Shown here: positions 1 through 8,269 of the stretch, in pieces | How the letters are laid out: every line of letters begins with the position of its first letter | How positions within the stretch are numbered: the first letter of the stretch is position 1 | Source of the DNA: Flavonifractor sp963557075 | GTDB lineage: Bacteria; Bacillota; Clostridia; Oscillospirales; Oscillospiraceae | NCBI GenBank assembly: GCA_963557075.1 | Contig: CAUWDA010000023.1 | Coordinates: 1 to 38,823 of the forward strand | Direction of reading: 5' to 3' | Length of the DNA: 38,823 nt | Program-made: the position numbers and the translations under genes | The notes under the pieces: model-generated | Seen by the model: only the letters and a program-made list of their open reading frames with translations | What the model was told of the DNA's origin: nothing | Databases searched by the model: none

Positions 1-61
1 AGCACAGCCCTTGGAGAGGGGCTTTAAAAACTACTACTCTATAATACAAGGAGGAATCACC

Positions 62-583
62 ATGTTAATCCTGGTTTCCGGCGGCTCGGCCAGCGGAAAA
101 TCGGAATTTGCAGAGGGATTGGTGACCGCCTCCGGCCTGGATAGGCGGATCTACCTGGCCACCATGCAGGTGTGGGATGACGAGAGCGTCCGCCGGGTGG
201 AGCGCCACCGGCAGATGCGCTCCGGCAAGGGCTTTGAGACGGTGGAGTGTCCCGTCGGTCTTGCCGGGGCGGTCCTGCCTGCCGGCAGCGCCGTGCTGCT
301 GGAGGACCTGACCAATCTGTACGCCAACGAGTATTTTTCGCCGGAGGGGAAGGCCGGCGCCATGGACCGGGTACTGGCCGGGCTCCGCCGGGCGGCGGAG
401 CAGGCGGAGCTGCTGGTGGTGGTTGCCAACGAGCTTTTTTCAGACGGGATGGAGTACGACCCGGAGACGCTGGACTATCTGGAGGCACTGGGGAAGCTGA
501 ACGGCCGGGTGGCCGCCCTGGCGGACCAGGTGTGGGAAGTGGTGTGCGGCATCCCGGTGGCGTGGAAGGGAGTTTTGACATGA
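62..583 (+). CDS. cobU: adenosylcobinamide kinase / adenosylcobinamide-phosphate guanylyltransferase
   Basis: CobU phosphorylates adenosylcobinamide and then transfers GMP to it, preparing the corrinoid for nucleotide-loop assembly in the cytoplasm. The 173-residue protein has the usual family length. It starts with a P-loop GGSASGKS (residues 7-14), carries RHR with His49 at the position of the guanylylated histidine of the family, and ends in the typical CGIPVAWKG strand. The ATG at 62 is chosen because AAGGAGGA (48-55) lies 6 nt upstream; an in-frame ATG at 11 has no such site. The stop overlaps cobS (ATGA). Upstream genes of the same operon probably precede the window. A second, shorter cobU-like gene lies after cobS. 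Confidence 0.93.
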   Translation: MLILVSGGSASGKSEFAEGLVTASGLDRRIYLATMQVWDDESVRRVERHRQMRSGKGFETVECPVGLAGAVLPAGSAVLLEDLTNLYANEYFSPEGKAGAMDRVLAGLRRAAEQAELLVVVANELFSDGMEYDPETLDYLEALGKLNGRVAALADQVWEVVCGIPVAWKGVLT

Positions 584-1347
584 AAAGCCTTATCATTGCC
601 TTTGCCATGTACTCCAAGCTACCCATGCCCCGGGTGGAGTGGGAAAAGAAGGCGCTGTCCTGGGCTTTGTGCTGGTTCCCGCTGGTGGGGGCGGTCATCG
701 GAGCGGTACTGTACGGCTGGATGGCTCTGGCCGGGAAGCTGATGTTCGGCCCGGTGTTTTTTGCCGCCTTTGCGCTGCTCCTCCCCATCGCCCTCAGCGG
801 CGGCATCCATCTGGACGGCTTCTGCGACACCTGTGACGCCCTGTCCTCCCACCAGAGCCGGGAGCGGAAGCTGGAGATCCTGAAGGACTCCCACACCGGA
901 GCCTTCGCCATCATCTGCTGCGCCCTCTATCTGCTGGTGTTCTTCGCCTGCTGGTGCGAGGTGGCGGCGGTGGGACGGGCCGCGCTGGTGCTGGCGCTGG
1001 GGCCGGTGCTCTCCCGCAGCCTGTCCGGGCTCTTTGCCCTGACCCTGCCCAACGCCCGGGGCTCCGGCCTGCTGGCCACCTTTACCCAGCCTGCGGACAC
1101 AGCCAGAGCCAGGGGGCTGTTGGTGATCTGGGTGGTGGCGTGCGCTGCCGCCATGCTGTGGCTGGACCCCTGGACCGGCGGCGCCGCCCTGCTGGGCGCG
1201 GCGCTGATCTGCCTGTACTACCGGGTGATGAGCGCCCGGCAGTTTGGCGGGATCACCGGCGACCTGGCCGGCTTCTTCCTCCAGCTGTGCGAGCTGGGGA
1301 TGGTGATGGCGGTGGCGGTCGCCCAGAAGATCGAGGTGCTGATATGA
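580..1347 (+). CDS. cobS: adenosylcobinamide-GDP ribazoletransferase (cobalamin synthase)
   Basis: CobS joins adenosylcobinamide-GDP to alpha-ribazole (or its phosphate), the closing step of cobalamin synthesis, in the membrane. The 255-residue protein is strongly hydrophobic with several membrane segments. It shows the family hallmarks GGIHLDGFCDTCDAL (about residues 68-82), with the Asp pair expected to bind metal, and a following KDSHTGAFA motif. The ATG at 580 overlaps the cobU stop by 4 nt. The stop in turn overlaps the next start (ATGA at 1344), so translation is probably coupled along the chain. Confidence 0.95.
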   Translation: MKSLIIAFAMYSKLPMPRVEWEKKALSWALCWFPLVGAVIGAVLYGWMALAGKLMFGPVFFAAFALLLPIALSGGIHLDGFCDTCDALSSHQSRERKLEILKDSHTGAFAIICCALYLLVFFACWCEVAAVGRAALVLALGPVLSRSLSGLFALTLPNARGSGLLATFTQPADTARARGLLVIWVVACAAAMLWLDPWTGGAALLGAALICLYYRVMSARQFGGITGDLAGFFLQLCELGMVMAVAVAQKIEVLI

Positions 1348-1703
1348 CATTGATCATTGGCGGTGCAAGCCAGGGTAAGCTGGATTATGTGCTGCGCAAG
1401 ACTGGATATACCCCCGGCCAGGTGGCCCACACCCCGGAGGAGGCCATGACCAGGCCGGTCTTTGACGGGCTGGAACAGTGGCCCGACCTGGACGAGGAGA
1501 AACTGCTCTCCGCCAATCCGGACCTCATCCTCATCTGCGACGAGGTGGGCTGCGGCGTGGTGCCGATGGACCCGGGCCAGCGGGCCTGGCGGGAACAGGT
1601 AGGGCGGCTGTGCTGCCGCCTGGCGGCCCGGGCAGAGCGGGTGGAGCGCATTTTCTGCGGCCTGCCTATGACATTGAAAGGAGACCCCCGGGCATGGAAC
1701 TGA
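1344..1703 (+). CDS. short CobU-like protein with degenerate P-loop
   Basis: This 119-residue protein is a shortened CobU paralog. Its N-terminus, TLIIGGASQGKLDYVL, resembles the CobU P-loop, but the Ser/Thr after the lysine is replaced by Leu. The segment that should hold the guanylylated His and the RHR motif is missing. The C-terminal half is well kept: ICDEVGCGVVPMDP, then a CRLAARAERVERIFCGLPMTLKG segment (motif described, broken here at FCGLPM) that matches the end of true CobU. It sits between cobS and cobC, overlapping both. It may have a regulatory or structural role, partner with the full CobU, or be a decaying duplicate. The intact frame and coupled overlaps argue that it is still translated. 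Confidence 0.8.
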   Translation: MTLIIGGASQGKLDYVLRKTGYTPGQVAHTPEEAMTRPVFDGLEQWPDLDEEKLLSANPDLILICDEVGCGVVPMDPGQRAWREQVGRLCCRLAARAERVERIFCGLPMTLKGDPRAWN

Positions 1704-2290
1704 TCCTGATTCGTCACGGAACGACCCAGGGAAATCTGGAGAGACGCTTTATCGGCACCCTTGACGTGCCTTTGGCCCCCCAGGGGGAGGAGCTGGCCCG
1801 GCGGGTGGGGCCCACCCTGCCCCCGGTGGAGCATATCTATCGCAGCCCCCTGATGCGCTGCCGCCAGACAGCGGAACTGCTGTGGCCCGGCGTGGACATG
1901 ACGGTGATCGACCAGCTGCGGGAGAGCGATTTCGGCCCCTTTGAGGGGAAAAATCACGAGGAGCTGAAGGACGACCCCCTGTACCTGGCCTGGCTGGGTC
2001 AGCCGGGGGATCACCTGAATTTTGCTGCCATGCCGGTGGGTGAGACGGCCCAGCAGGTGGTGGACCGGGTATCTATCGGCCTGGAGCGGCTGGCGAAGGA
2101 TGCGCAGGCCCGTGGCTTCCAGCGGATCGGCGTGGTGTCTCACGGCGGGGCGCTGATGGGCCTTTTCTCCAAATACGGCCGCCCGGAGCGGGCGTATTAC
2201 GATTGGATGTGCCCCAACTGCGGCGGATTCCGCATGGCCCTGGACCCGGCTACGCTGGAACTGACGGTGCTGGAGGAGTATCGGGGATGA
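1694..2290 (+). CDS. cobC: alpha-ribazole phosphatase, histidine phosphatase family
   Basis: The gene probably removes the 5'-phosphate from alpha-ribazole phosphate or from cobalamin phosphate in nucleotide-loop assembly. The 198-residue protein is a phosphoglycerate-mutase-like enzyme: catalytic RHG in LILIRHGTTQGN (His8), a YRSPLMRCRQTAE segment, the acid pair region LRESDFGPFEG, and the second catalytic His in VVSHGG (about residue 150). Family members act on many phosphates, so the substrate is taken from context: it overlaps the cobU-like gene before it by 10 nt and cbiB after it by 4 nt. ATG at 1694 follows AAAGGAG (1677-1683). Confidence 0.88.
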   Translation: MELILIRHGTTQGNLERRFIGTLDVPLAPQGEELARRVGPTLPPVEHIYRSPLMRCRQTAELLWPGVDMTVIDQLRESDFGPFEGKNHEELKDDPLYLAWLGQPGDHLNFAAMPVGETAQQVVDRVSIGLERLAKDAQARGFQRIGVVSHGGALMGLFSKYGRPERAYYDWMCPNCGGFRMALDPATLELTVLEEYRG

Positions 2291-3264
2291 ATTGGTGGAC
2301 TGCTCATCTGACGGCGCTGCTCATCGGCTTCTGCCTGGATCTGCTGCTGGGAGATCCTCACTGGGCCCCCCATCCGGTGCGGGCCATCGGCGCCCTGATC
2401 TCTGTACTGGAGAAGGGGCTGCGGAAGCTCTTCCCCAAGTCCCACGGCGGGGAACTGGCCGGGGGCGTGGCGCTGGTGGTGCTCACCCTGTCTGTCCCCA
2501 CCGCCCTGACCGTGCTGCTGCTGTGGGCCTGCCGGCTGGTCAGCCCCTGGCTGGCTCTGGGGGTGGAGAGCGTGCTGTGCTACCAGCTGCTGGCCACCAG
2601 GTCGCTGGCGGCGGAGAGCCGCAAGGTGTATGACGCCCTCAAGACCGGGGACCTGGACAAGGCCCGGTATGCCGTCTCTATGATCGTAGGCCGGGACACC
2701 GACCAGCTGGACGAGGCGGGAGTGACAAAGGCGGCGGTGGAGACGGTGGCGGAAAACGCCTCCGACGGAGTGATCGCCCCCCTGATCTTTATGGCCATCG
2801 GCGGCGCGCCCCTGGGGATGTTCTATAAGGCCGCCAACACCATGGACTCCATGGTGGGCTACAAAAATGACAAATATCTCTACTTTGGCCGGGCGGCGGC
2901 CAAGTGGGATGACGTACTCAACTTTATCCCCGCCCGTGTGGCCGGAGTGCTCATGTGCCTGGGCGGGGCGGCGGCGGGATATGACGGGCGCAACGCCTGG
3001 CGCATCTTCCGGCGGGACCGGAAGAACCACAAATCCCCCAACTCCGCCCACACGGAGGCGGCCTGCGCCGGGGCCCTCCAGCTGCGGCTGGCCGGACCGG
3101 CGGTGTACTTCGGCAAGGTGTCGGAGAAGCCCTATATCGGGGACGACCAGCGCCCGCCGGAGCCGCTGGACATCCTGCGGGCGGGGCGCATCCTGTACGC
3201 CACCGCGTTTTTTGCCCTGCTGCTCTTCTGCGGGGTGCCGCTGCTCATTTTACTGTTTCCGTAG
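2287..3264 (+). CDS. cbiB: adenosylcobinamide-phosphate synthase
   Basis: CbiB attaches the aminopropanol (or its phosphate) side chain to adenosylcobyric acid in the membrane. The 325-residue protein has the family N-terminus with LDLLLGDPHWAPHPVRAIG, a central conserved AVETVAENASDGVIAPL segment, and NTMDSMVGYKNDKY. Several hydrophobic stretches, including a C-terminal LLLFCGVPLLILLF, fit an integral membrane protein. The start overlaps the cobC stop (ATGA). A 48-bp gap follows before cobD, whose product makes the aminopropanol phosphate used here. Confidence 0.95.
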   Translation: MNWWTAHLTALLIGFCLDLLLGDPHWAPHPVRAIGALISVLEKGLRKLFPKSHGGELAGGVALVVLTLSVPTALTVLLLWACRLVSPWLALGVESVLCYQLLATRSLAAESRKVYDALKTGDLDKARYAVSMIVGRDTDQLDEAGVTKAAVETVAENASDGVIAPLIFMAIGGAPLGMFYKAANTMDSMVGYKNDKYLYFGRAAAKWDDVLNFIPARVAGVLMCLGGAAAGYDGRNAWRIFRRDRKNHKSPNSAHTEAACAGALQLRLAGPAVYFGKVSEKPYIGDDQRPPEPLDILRAGRILYATAFFALLLFCGVPLLILLFP

Positions 3265-3312
3265 GGCCGGACACTGACCGGTCCCATATCCCCCACGAAA
3301 AGGAGCGTTGTT

Positions 3313-4368
3313 ATGCCAGTCTATACCCACGGCGGTGATGTGCTCACCGCCCAGGCCGCCTGCGGCGGGGAGGTTCTGGACTTTTCCGCCAATCTGAATC
3401 CCCTGGGGATGCCGGAAGCGGTGGAGGAGGCGGCGCGGGACGCGGCGGCGCGGTGCGCCCACTATCCCGATCCCCTGTGCCGGGAGCTGCGGCAGGTCAT
3501 TGCCGCCCATGACGGGGTGAAGGAGGAACAGGTGGTGTGCGGCAACGGAGCTGCCGATCTGATCTTCCGTCTGGCCGTTGCCCTTCGTCCTCGGAAGGCC
3601 CTGGTCACCGCCCCCACCTTCTCCGAGTATGAGCAGGCCCTGTCCTGGGTGGGCTGCGAGATGGTCCGCTATACCCTGGACCAGGAGAAAAACTTTGATC
3701 TGGACAGCGGCTTTTTGGAGGCGATCGGGCCGGGCCTGGACCTGGTGTTCCTCTGCACCCCCAATAACCCCACCGGGCGGCTGGTTCCCCAGGAGCTGCT
3801 GCTGGCGGCAGCGGCGCGGTGCAGGGCGGTGGGGGCCCGGCTGGTGGTGGACGAGTGCTTCCTGCCCCTGGCCACCGGAGGGCCGGGGCTGGCTCCATGG
3901 CTGGAGGAGGAGCCCTGCCTGGTGCTGCTGCGGGCTTTCACCAAGAGCTACGCCATGGCGGGCCTGCGGTTGGGCTACTGCCTGATGGCAGACGAGTCCC
4001 TGCGGGAGGCGCTGGGACGCTGTGCTCAGCCCTGGAGCGTATCCACGCCCGCCCAGGCGGCGGGTGTGGCGGCGCTGACCCGCTGCCCCGACTGGGCGGC
4101 GGAGGGACGCGCCCTGGTAGAGACGGTCCGGCCAGGTCTGGCCGCCGGTCTGACTGCGGCCGGGTGCGCCGTTGTTCCCGGACAGGCCAACTATCTCCTG
4201 TTCCGGCTGCCCGGCATCACCGACCTGAAGGAAAGGCTGCTGGCGCGGGGCATCCTCGTCCGCGCCTGCGCCAACTACCACGGTCTGGGCCCCGATTGGT
4301 ACCGGGTGTGCGTCCGGGGCGAAGAAGAAAACCGGCGGCTGCTGGCCGCCCTCAGCGAGGTGCAGTGA
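3313..4368 (+). CDS. cobD: L-threonine-O-3-phosphate decarboxylase, PLP-dependent
   Basis: CobD makes (R)-1-amino-2-propanol phosphate for the side chain attached by CbiB. The 351-residue protein is a fold-type I aminotransferase relative. It has FSANLNPLGMP near the N-terminus (substrate pocket), CTPNNPTGRLVP, DECFLPL for the PLP-ring Asp, and the Schiff-base lysine in AFTKSYAMAGLRLGY (Lys211). A C-terminal VCVRGEEENRRLL holds the usual carboxylate-binding Arg. The histidinol-phosphate aminotransferase family is closely similar, but the FSANLNPLG motif and the position between cbiB and cbiP favour CobD. AAAAGGAGCG (3298-3307) precedes the ATG. The stop overlaps the next ATG by one base (TGATG). 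Confidence 0.93.
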   Translation: MPVYTHGGDVLTAQAACGGEVLDFSANLNPLGMPEAVEEAARDAAARCAHYPDPLCRELRQVIAAHDGVKEEQVVCGNGAADLIFRLAVALRPRKALVTAPTFSEYEQALSWVGCEMVRYTLDQEKNFDLDSGFLEAIGPGLDLVFLCTPNNPTGRLVPQELLLAAAARCRAVGARLVVDECFLPLATGGPGLAPWLEEEPCLVLLRAFTKSYAMAGLRLGYCLMADESLREALGRCAQPWSVSTPAQAAGVAALTRCPDWAAEGRALVETVRPGLAAGLTAAGCAVVPGQANYLLFRLPGITDLKERLLARGILVRACANYHGLGPDWYRVCVRGEEENRRLLAALSEVQ

Positions 4369-5864
4369 TGGCAAAGGCAATTATGATCCAGGGGACCGCC
4401 TCCAACGCCGGCAAATCCCTGCTGGCGGCAGGGTTGTGCCGCATCTTCAAGCAGGACGGCTACAAGGTGGCCCCCTTCAAGTCCCAGAACATGGCCCTCA
4501 ACTCCGCCATCACCCCCGACGGGCTGGAGATGGGCCGTGCCCAAGTCATGCAGGCCGAGGCGGCGGGGGTGGCCCCCGACGTGCGGATGAACCCCATCCT
4601 GCTGAAGCCCACCAGCGATGTGGGCTCCCAGGTCATCGTCAACGGCATTCCTCGTGGTACTATGAAGGCGGGAGATTACTTCAAGTATAAGAAAAACCTC
4701 ATTCCCGACGTGATGGAGGCCTATTCCTCTCTGGGGTCGGAGTATGATATCATTGTTATCGAGGGGGCGGGCAGCCCGGCGGAAATCAACCTGAAAGAGG
4801 AGGATCTGGTCAACATGGGCATGGCCCGCATGGCCAAGGCCCCCGTGCTGCTGTGTGGCGACATCGACCGGGGCGGCGTGTTTGCTTCCCTCTACGGTAC
4901 GGTAAAGCTGCTGGACCCCGACGAGCAGGCGCAGATCCGCGGCCTTATCATCAACAAATTCCGGGGGGATGTGGACATCCTCCGTCCCGGCCTTGCCCAG
5001 CTGGAGAAACTGGTGGGCAAGCCGGTGCTGGGCGTCGTGCCCATGCTGGAGGTGGACGTGGACGATGAGGACTCCCTGTCCGCCCGTCTGTCCAAATCCG
5101 GTAAAGTGGGCCTGGTGGACGTGGCGGTGATCCGCCTGCCCCGGCTTTCCAACTTCACGGACTTCAATCCCCTGGAGCGGATGGAGGAGGTCTCCCTCCG
5201 CTATGTGGGGAGCGTGGGGGAGCTGGGCCACCCCGACCTCATCATCCTGCCCGGCACCAAGAACACCATGGACGACCTGCGGTGGCTGCGGCAGAGCGGT
5301 CTGGAGGGCGCCATCCTGAAGCACGCCGCCAAGGGCGGCGCGGTCATCGGGATCTGCGGCGGCTATCAGATGCTGGGTAACACCGTCTCCGACCCCGACG
5401 GGGTGGAGGGCGGCGGCACCCTGGCGGGGCTGGGCCTGCTGCCCTCTGAGACCGTGTTCCAGGGGGAGAAGACCCGTACCCGGGTGACCGGCACCTTTGC
5501 CCAGGCTCAGGGCATCTTTGCCCCCATGGCCGGGACGGCCTTTGAAGGCTATGAGATCCACATGGGCAAGACGGAGAGTGCTGCCGCCCCACTGGTGCAG
5601 TTTGTCACCCAGACCGGGGAGGAACACACCGACGGCCTGAGTAACGGCAACGTGTGGGGCTGCTACGTCCACGGTATCTTTGACAAGGCCGGGGCGGCCT
5701 CCGCTCTGGTGAACTGCCTGCTGAAGGCCAAGGGGCTGGAGGGCCAGGCCGCCAGCGTGGACTGGCAGGAATATGCCCAGCGGCAGTATGATAAGCTGGC
5801 GGACGGCCTGCGGGCCAGTCTGGACATGGAGCGGATCTACCGCATCCTGAACGGGGAGGAATGA
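4368..5864 (+). CDS. cbiP: adenosylcobyric acid synthase, glutamine-hydrolysing
   Basis: CbiP (CobQ) amidates four carboxylates of adenosylcobyrinic acid a,c-diamide using glutamine and ATP. The 498-residue length is normal for the family. The N-terminal dethiobiotin-synthetase-like domain starts with IMIQGTASNAGKSLLAAGL, holding the P-loop variant, and includes FKSQNMALNS and LLCGDIDRGGVFAS. The C-terminal class I-like glutaminase domain has the nucleophile Cys in AVIGICGGYQMLG (near residue 330), YEIHMGKTE, and a final His in CYVHGIFD. The start overlaps the cobD stop by one base. Confidence 0.96.
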   Translation: MAKAIMIQGTASNAGKSLLAAGLCRIFKQDGYKVAPFKSQNMALNSAITPDGLEMGRAQVMQAEAAGVAPDVRMNPILLKPTSDVGSQVIVNGIPRGTMKAGDYFKYKKNLIPDVMEAYSSLGSEYDIIVIEGAGSPAEINLKEEDLVNMGMARMAKAPVLLCGDIDRGGVFASLYGTVKLLDPDEQAQIRGLIINKFRGDVDILRPGLAQLEKLVGKPVLGVVPMLEVDVDDEDSLSARLSKSGKVGLVDVAVIRLPRLSNFTDFNPLERMEEVSLRYVGSVGELGHPDLIILPGTKNTMDDLRWLRQSGLEGAILKHAAKGGAVIGICGGYQMLGNTVSDPDGVEGGGTLAGLGLLPSETVFQGEKTRTRVTGTFAQAQGIFAPMAGTAFEGYEIHMGKTESAAAPLVQFVTQTGEEHTDGLSNGNVWGCYVHGIFDKAGAASALVNCLLKAKGLEGQAASVDWQEYAQRQYDKLADGLRASLDMERIYRILNGEE

Positions 5865-5867
5865 CCC

Positions 5868-6515
5868 ATGAAAAAAATCGAGCTGCAGCGGGTGGCCCCC
5901 GCTGACATTGAGGCCAGAAGTATGGAGATCATCGGCCAGGAGCTGGGGGACCGGGAGTTTCCCGCTGACCAGCTGCCGGTGATCAAGCGGGCCATCCACA
6001 CCAGCGCCGACTTCGACTATGCCGACAACCTGGTGTTCTCTCCTGACGCGGTGGCGGCGGGTATCGCCGCCATCAAGGGGGGCTGCACCATCGTCACCGA
6101 TACCCAGATGGCCTTCTCCGGCATCAACAAGAAGGTGCTGGAAAAGTTCGGCGGCAAGGCCGTATGCTTCATGTCCGACCCGGATGTGGCTGCCGAGGCC
6201 AAGGAGCGGGGAGAGACCCGGGCCACCGTATCCATGGAGCGGGCCGCCCGGCTGGAGGGCCCTCTGGTGCTGGCCATCGGCAACGCCCCTACCGCTCTGG
6301 TGCGGATCTGCGAGCTGATCGAGGAGGGGAAGATGGCTCCGGCTCTGGTGATCGGCGTGCCGGTGGGCTTCGTCAACGTGGTGGAGAGCAAGGAGTTGCT
6401 CCTCACTATGGATACCCCCCACATCGTGGCCCGGGGCCGCAAGGGAGGCAGCAATGTGGCCGCTGCCATCTGCAATGCGCTGCTCTACCAGGCCAGCAAC
6501 AACGTACGGGAGTGA
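5868..6515 (+). CDS. cbiC: cobalt-precorrin-8 methylmutase
   Basis: CbiC moves the C-11 methyl group of cobalt-precorrin-8 to C-12, forming cobyrinate. The 215-residue protein carries the catalytic histidine in AIHTSADFDYA (about residue 44), the GCTIVTDTQMAFSGINK segment, and IGNAPTALVRICELI. The C-terminal VGFVNVVESKELL and RGRKGGSNVAAAICNALL are typical of CbiC/CobH. GGGGAGGAATG sits just ahead of the ATG at 5868, three bases after the cbiP stop. Its product is used by CbiA, which is not in the window, and then CbiP. Confidence 0.95.
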   Translation: MKKIELQRVAPADIEARSMEIIGQELGDREFPADQLPVIKRAIHTSADFDYADNLVFSPDAVAAGIAAIKGGCTIVTDTQMAFSGINKKVLEKFGGKAVCFMSDPDVAAEAKERGETRATVSMERAARLEGPLVLAIGNAPTALVRICELIEEGKMAPALVIGVPVGFVNVVESKELLLTMDTPHIVARGRKGGSNVAAAICNALLYQASNNVRE

Positions 6516-6520
6516 ACGAT

Positions 6521-7294
6521 ATGAAAACACAAGCCCTTCTGGCGGTGTCCTTCGGCACCAGCCACCGGGACACCCTGGAAAAGACCATCGCCGCCATTGA
6601 GACGGACCTGGCCGCCGCCTTTCCGGAGCGAACCCTCCGCCGGGCCTTCACCAGCGGCATGATCCTGCGGAAGCTGGAGCGGGAAGGGCCCCCCATCGAC
6701 GACGTGCCCGCCGCCCTGGAGCGGCTGGCGGCGGAGGGATATACCGACGTGCTGGTCCAGCCCACCCACATCATGAACGGCGACGAGTACGACAAGCTGA
6801 TGGATCAGGCCGCACCCTTCCGGGAGCGGTTTGCGCGTCTGGCCTTTGGTCGGCCGCTGCTCACCGGGGCGGAGGACCATTTGCAGGCGGTCCGGGCCCT
6901 GATGGCCGACCTGCCGGCCCGGGAGCCGGGGCGGGCCATCCTCTATATGGGCCACGGCACGGGACATTTTGCCAATTCCTGCTACGCCCTGCTGGAGTAT
7001 GTCTTCCACGACCTGGGCCGGACGGATGTGGTCATCGGCACGGTGGAGGGCTATCCCGGCTTTGAGGAGGCGGCCCGCCGCATCAAAGAGCAGGGAGCGG
7101 ACCGGGTGGAGCTGCGGCCGCTGATGATCGTGGCGGGAGATCACGCCAAAAATGACCTGGCCGGGCCGGAGGAGGACTCCTGGAAGTCCCGGCTGGAGGG
7201 GGAGGGCTATGCCGTTACCTGCCTGCTGCGGGGCCTGGGAGAGATCCCCGGTATCCGCGCCCTCTTTGTGGACCACGCCCGAGAGGCGCTGTGA
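6521..7294 (+). CDS. cbiK: sirohydrochlorin cobaltochelatase (anaerobic type)
   Basis: CbiK inserts cobalt into sirohydrochlorin, the entry to the cobalt-early B12 pathway. The 257-residue protein has the class II chelatase N-terminus LLAVSFGTSHRDTLEKTI, RRAFTSGMI, and LVQPTHIMNGDEYD. A metal-site histidine region follows in LYMGHGTGHFANSCY (about residues 144-158), and another near the C-terminus in LMIVAGDHAKNDLAG. The absence of a signal peptide suggests a cytoplasmic enzyme, unlike periplasmic CbiK-P forms. It is the last gene before the riboswitch at 7312 and starts 6 nt after the cbiC stop. Confidence 0.94.
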   Translation: MKTQALLAVSFGTSHRDTLEKTIAAIETDLAAAFPERTLRRAFTSGMILRKLEREGPPIDDVPAALERLAAEGYTDVLVQPTHIMNGDEYDKLMDQAAPFRERFARLAFGRPLLTGAEDHLQAVRALMADLPAREPGRAILYMGHGTGHFANSCYALLEYVFHDLGRTDVVIGTVEGYPGFEEAARRIKEQGADRVELRPLMIVAGDHAKNDLAGPEEDSWKSRLEGEGYAVTCLLRGLGEIPGIRALFVDHAREAL

Positions 7295-7311
7295 TCACTC
7301 CGCGTTTGAAG

Positions 7312-7485
7312 ATTCCAGGCACAGGCCTGTTTTGAATATATAGAGAGAAGTCCGGAAAAAGGGAAGTCGGGTGTCAATCCCGCGCAGTCCCGCTGCCGTG
7401 AGAGCGGAGCCGCCGGACACCAAGTCACTGGAGCTATTCCGGGAAGACGTGCGGCGGCAGAGAGGCTCGAGCCGGAAGACCTTGT
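7312..7485 (+). promoter_or_regulatory. cobalamin (AdoCbl) riboswitch
   Basis: The 5' leader of cbiM holds the conserved landmarks of the cobalamin aptamer in order: GGGAAGTCGGGTGTCAAT (7361-7378), GCAGTCCCGCTGCCGTGA (7384-7401), CACTGG (7426-7431), GGGAAG (7441-7446), and the closing GAGCCGGAAGACCTT (7469-7483). Binding of coenzyme B12 by this RNA class represses downstream genes. Here these are cbiMNQO and probably the tetrapyrrole genes behind it. The 5' boundary is approximate. No promoter was recognised in the short gap after cbiK, so the RNA may also be made by read-through or start within cbiK. Confidence 0.93.
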
Positions 7486-7502
7486 CCGGTCTGTTCCTCC
7501 CA

Positions 7503-7526
7503 TTTCCCTACGAGAGATAGGAAAGG
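7503..7526 (+). promoter_or_regulatory. predicted ribosome-site-masking hairpin (riboswitch expression platform)
   Basis: TTTCCCTA (7503-7510) can pair with TAGGAAA (7518-7524) around a 7-nt loop, with one bulged C. This buries the purine-rich ribosome site AGGAAAGG of cbiM. No T-tract follows, so control at translation rather than by termination is inferred. Confidence 0.5.
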
Positions 7527-7535
7527 ATGAGAAAA

Positions 7536-8255
7536 ATGAAACATCAAACTGCCAACCGTACCGTCCGCGCCGCGGCGGTGCTGGTGGGGCTGCTGGGTCT
7601 GATGACCATGAGCGCCTCCGCCATGCACATCGCCGAGGGCATGCTGCCGGTGGGCTGGGCCATCGGCTGGGGCGCGGTGTGCGTGCCCTTCGTGGTGGCC
7701 GGCTTCTTCTCCATCAAGAAGAAGATCGACCAGGTCCCCCGGGCCAAGATCCTGCTGGCCATGTGCGGGGCCTTTGCCTTTGTGCTCTCCGCCCTGAAGA
7801 TCCCCTCGGTGTCCGGCTCCTGCTCCCACCCCACCGGCGTGGGCCTGGGCGCCATCCTGTTCGGGCCCCTGGTCATGACGGTGCTGGGCCTTATTGTCCT
7901 GCTGTTCCAGGCCCTGCTGCTGGCCCACGGCGGCCTGACCACCCTGGGGGCCAACACCTTCTCCATGGCCATCGCCGGGCCTATCGTGTCCTGGCTGGTC
8001 TACAAGCTGATGCGGAAGACCAAGGCCCCCGCCGCCGTGGCGGTGTTTGCCGCCGCCGCCCTGGGGGACCTGTTCACCTATGTGGTCACCTCAGTGCAGC
8101 TGGGCGTGGTCAACGGCGGCATGGTGAAGTTCCTCACCATTTTTGCCGTGACCCAGATCCCCCTGGCCATCGCCGAGGGCCTGCTCACTGTGGTCATCTT
8201 CAATGTGCTGGAGAAGTACAGCAGGACCGAACTGCATGAGCTGCAGGTCGTGTAA
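7536..8255 (+). CDS. cbiM: cobalt ECF transporter, substrate-capture protein CbiM
   Basis: CbiM is the membrane component that captures Co(II) for the CbiMNQO importer. The protein (239 residues from this start) has a signal-like N-terminus ending SASA, followed directly by MHIAEGMLPVGW. In CbiM/NikM proteins the exposed Met-His after processing forms part of the metal site, so cleavage after SASA is expected. Further family motifs are SVSGSCSHPTGVGLGA and LLAHGGLTTLGANTFSMAIAGP. ATG 7536 lies 8-9 nt after AAAGGA; an in-frame ATG at 7527 sits too close to that site but could use the upstream AGG. Riboswitch-controlled. Confidence 0.94.
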   Translation: MKHQTANRTVRAAAVLVGLLGLMTMSASAMHIAEGMLPVGWAIGWGAVCVPFVVAGFFSIKKKIDQVPRAKILLAMCGAFAFVLSALKIPSVSGSCSHPTGVGLGAILFGPLVMTVLGLIVLLFQALLLAHGGLTTLGANTFSMAIAGPIVSWLVYKLMRKTKAPAAVAVFAAAALGDLFTYVVTSVQLGVVNGGMVKFLTIFAVTQIPLAIAEGLLTVVIFNVLEKYSRTELHELQVV

Positions 8256-8269
8256 GGGAGGGGACATAG

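Noticed and set aside
6..45. Weak AGCCC/GGGCT hairpin (6-10, 19-23) and a TATAAT at 40-45 ahead of cobU
   Set aside because: The stem is only 5 bp with an 8-nt loop. The -10-like site would start transcription inside the cobU ribosome site, and there is no -35.
4275..6530. Long open frame on the minus strand opposite cbiP and cbiC
   Set aside because: It is a composition shadow of GC-rich coding DNA. The plus strand carries clear CbiP and CbiC motifs, and the antisense product is low-complexity His/Gln/Gly-rich.
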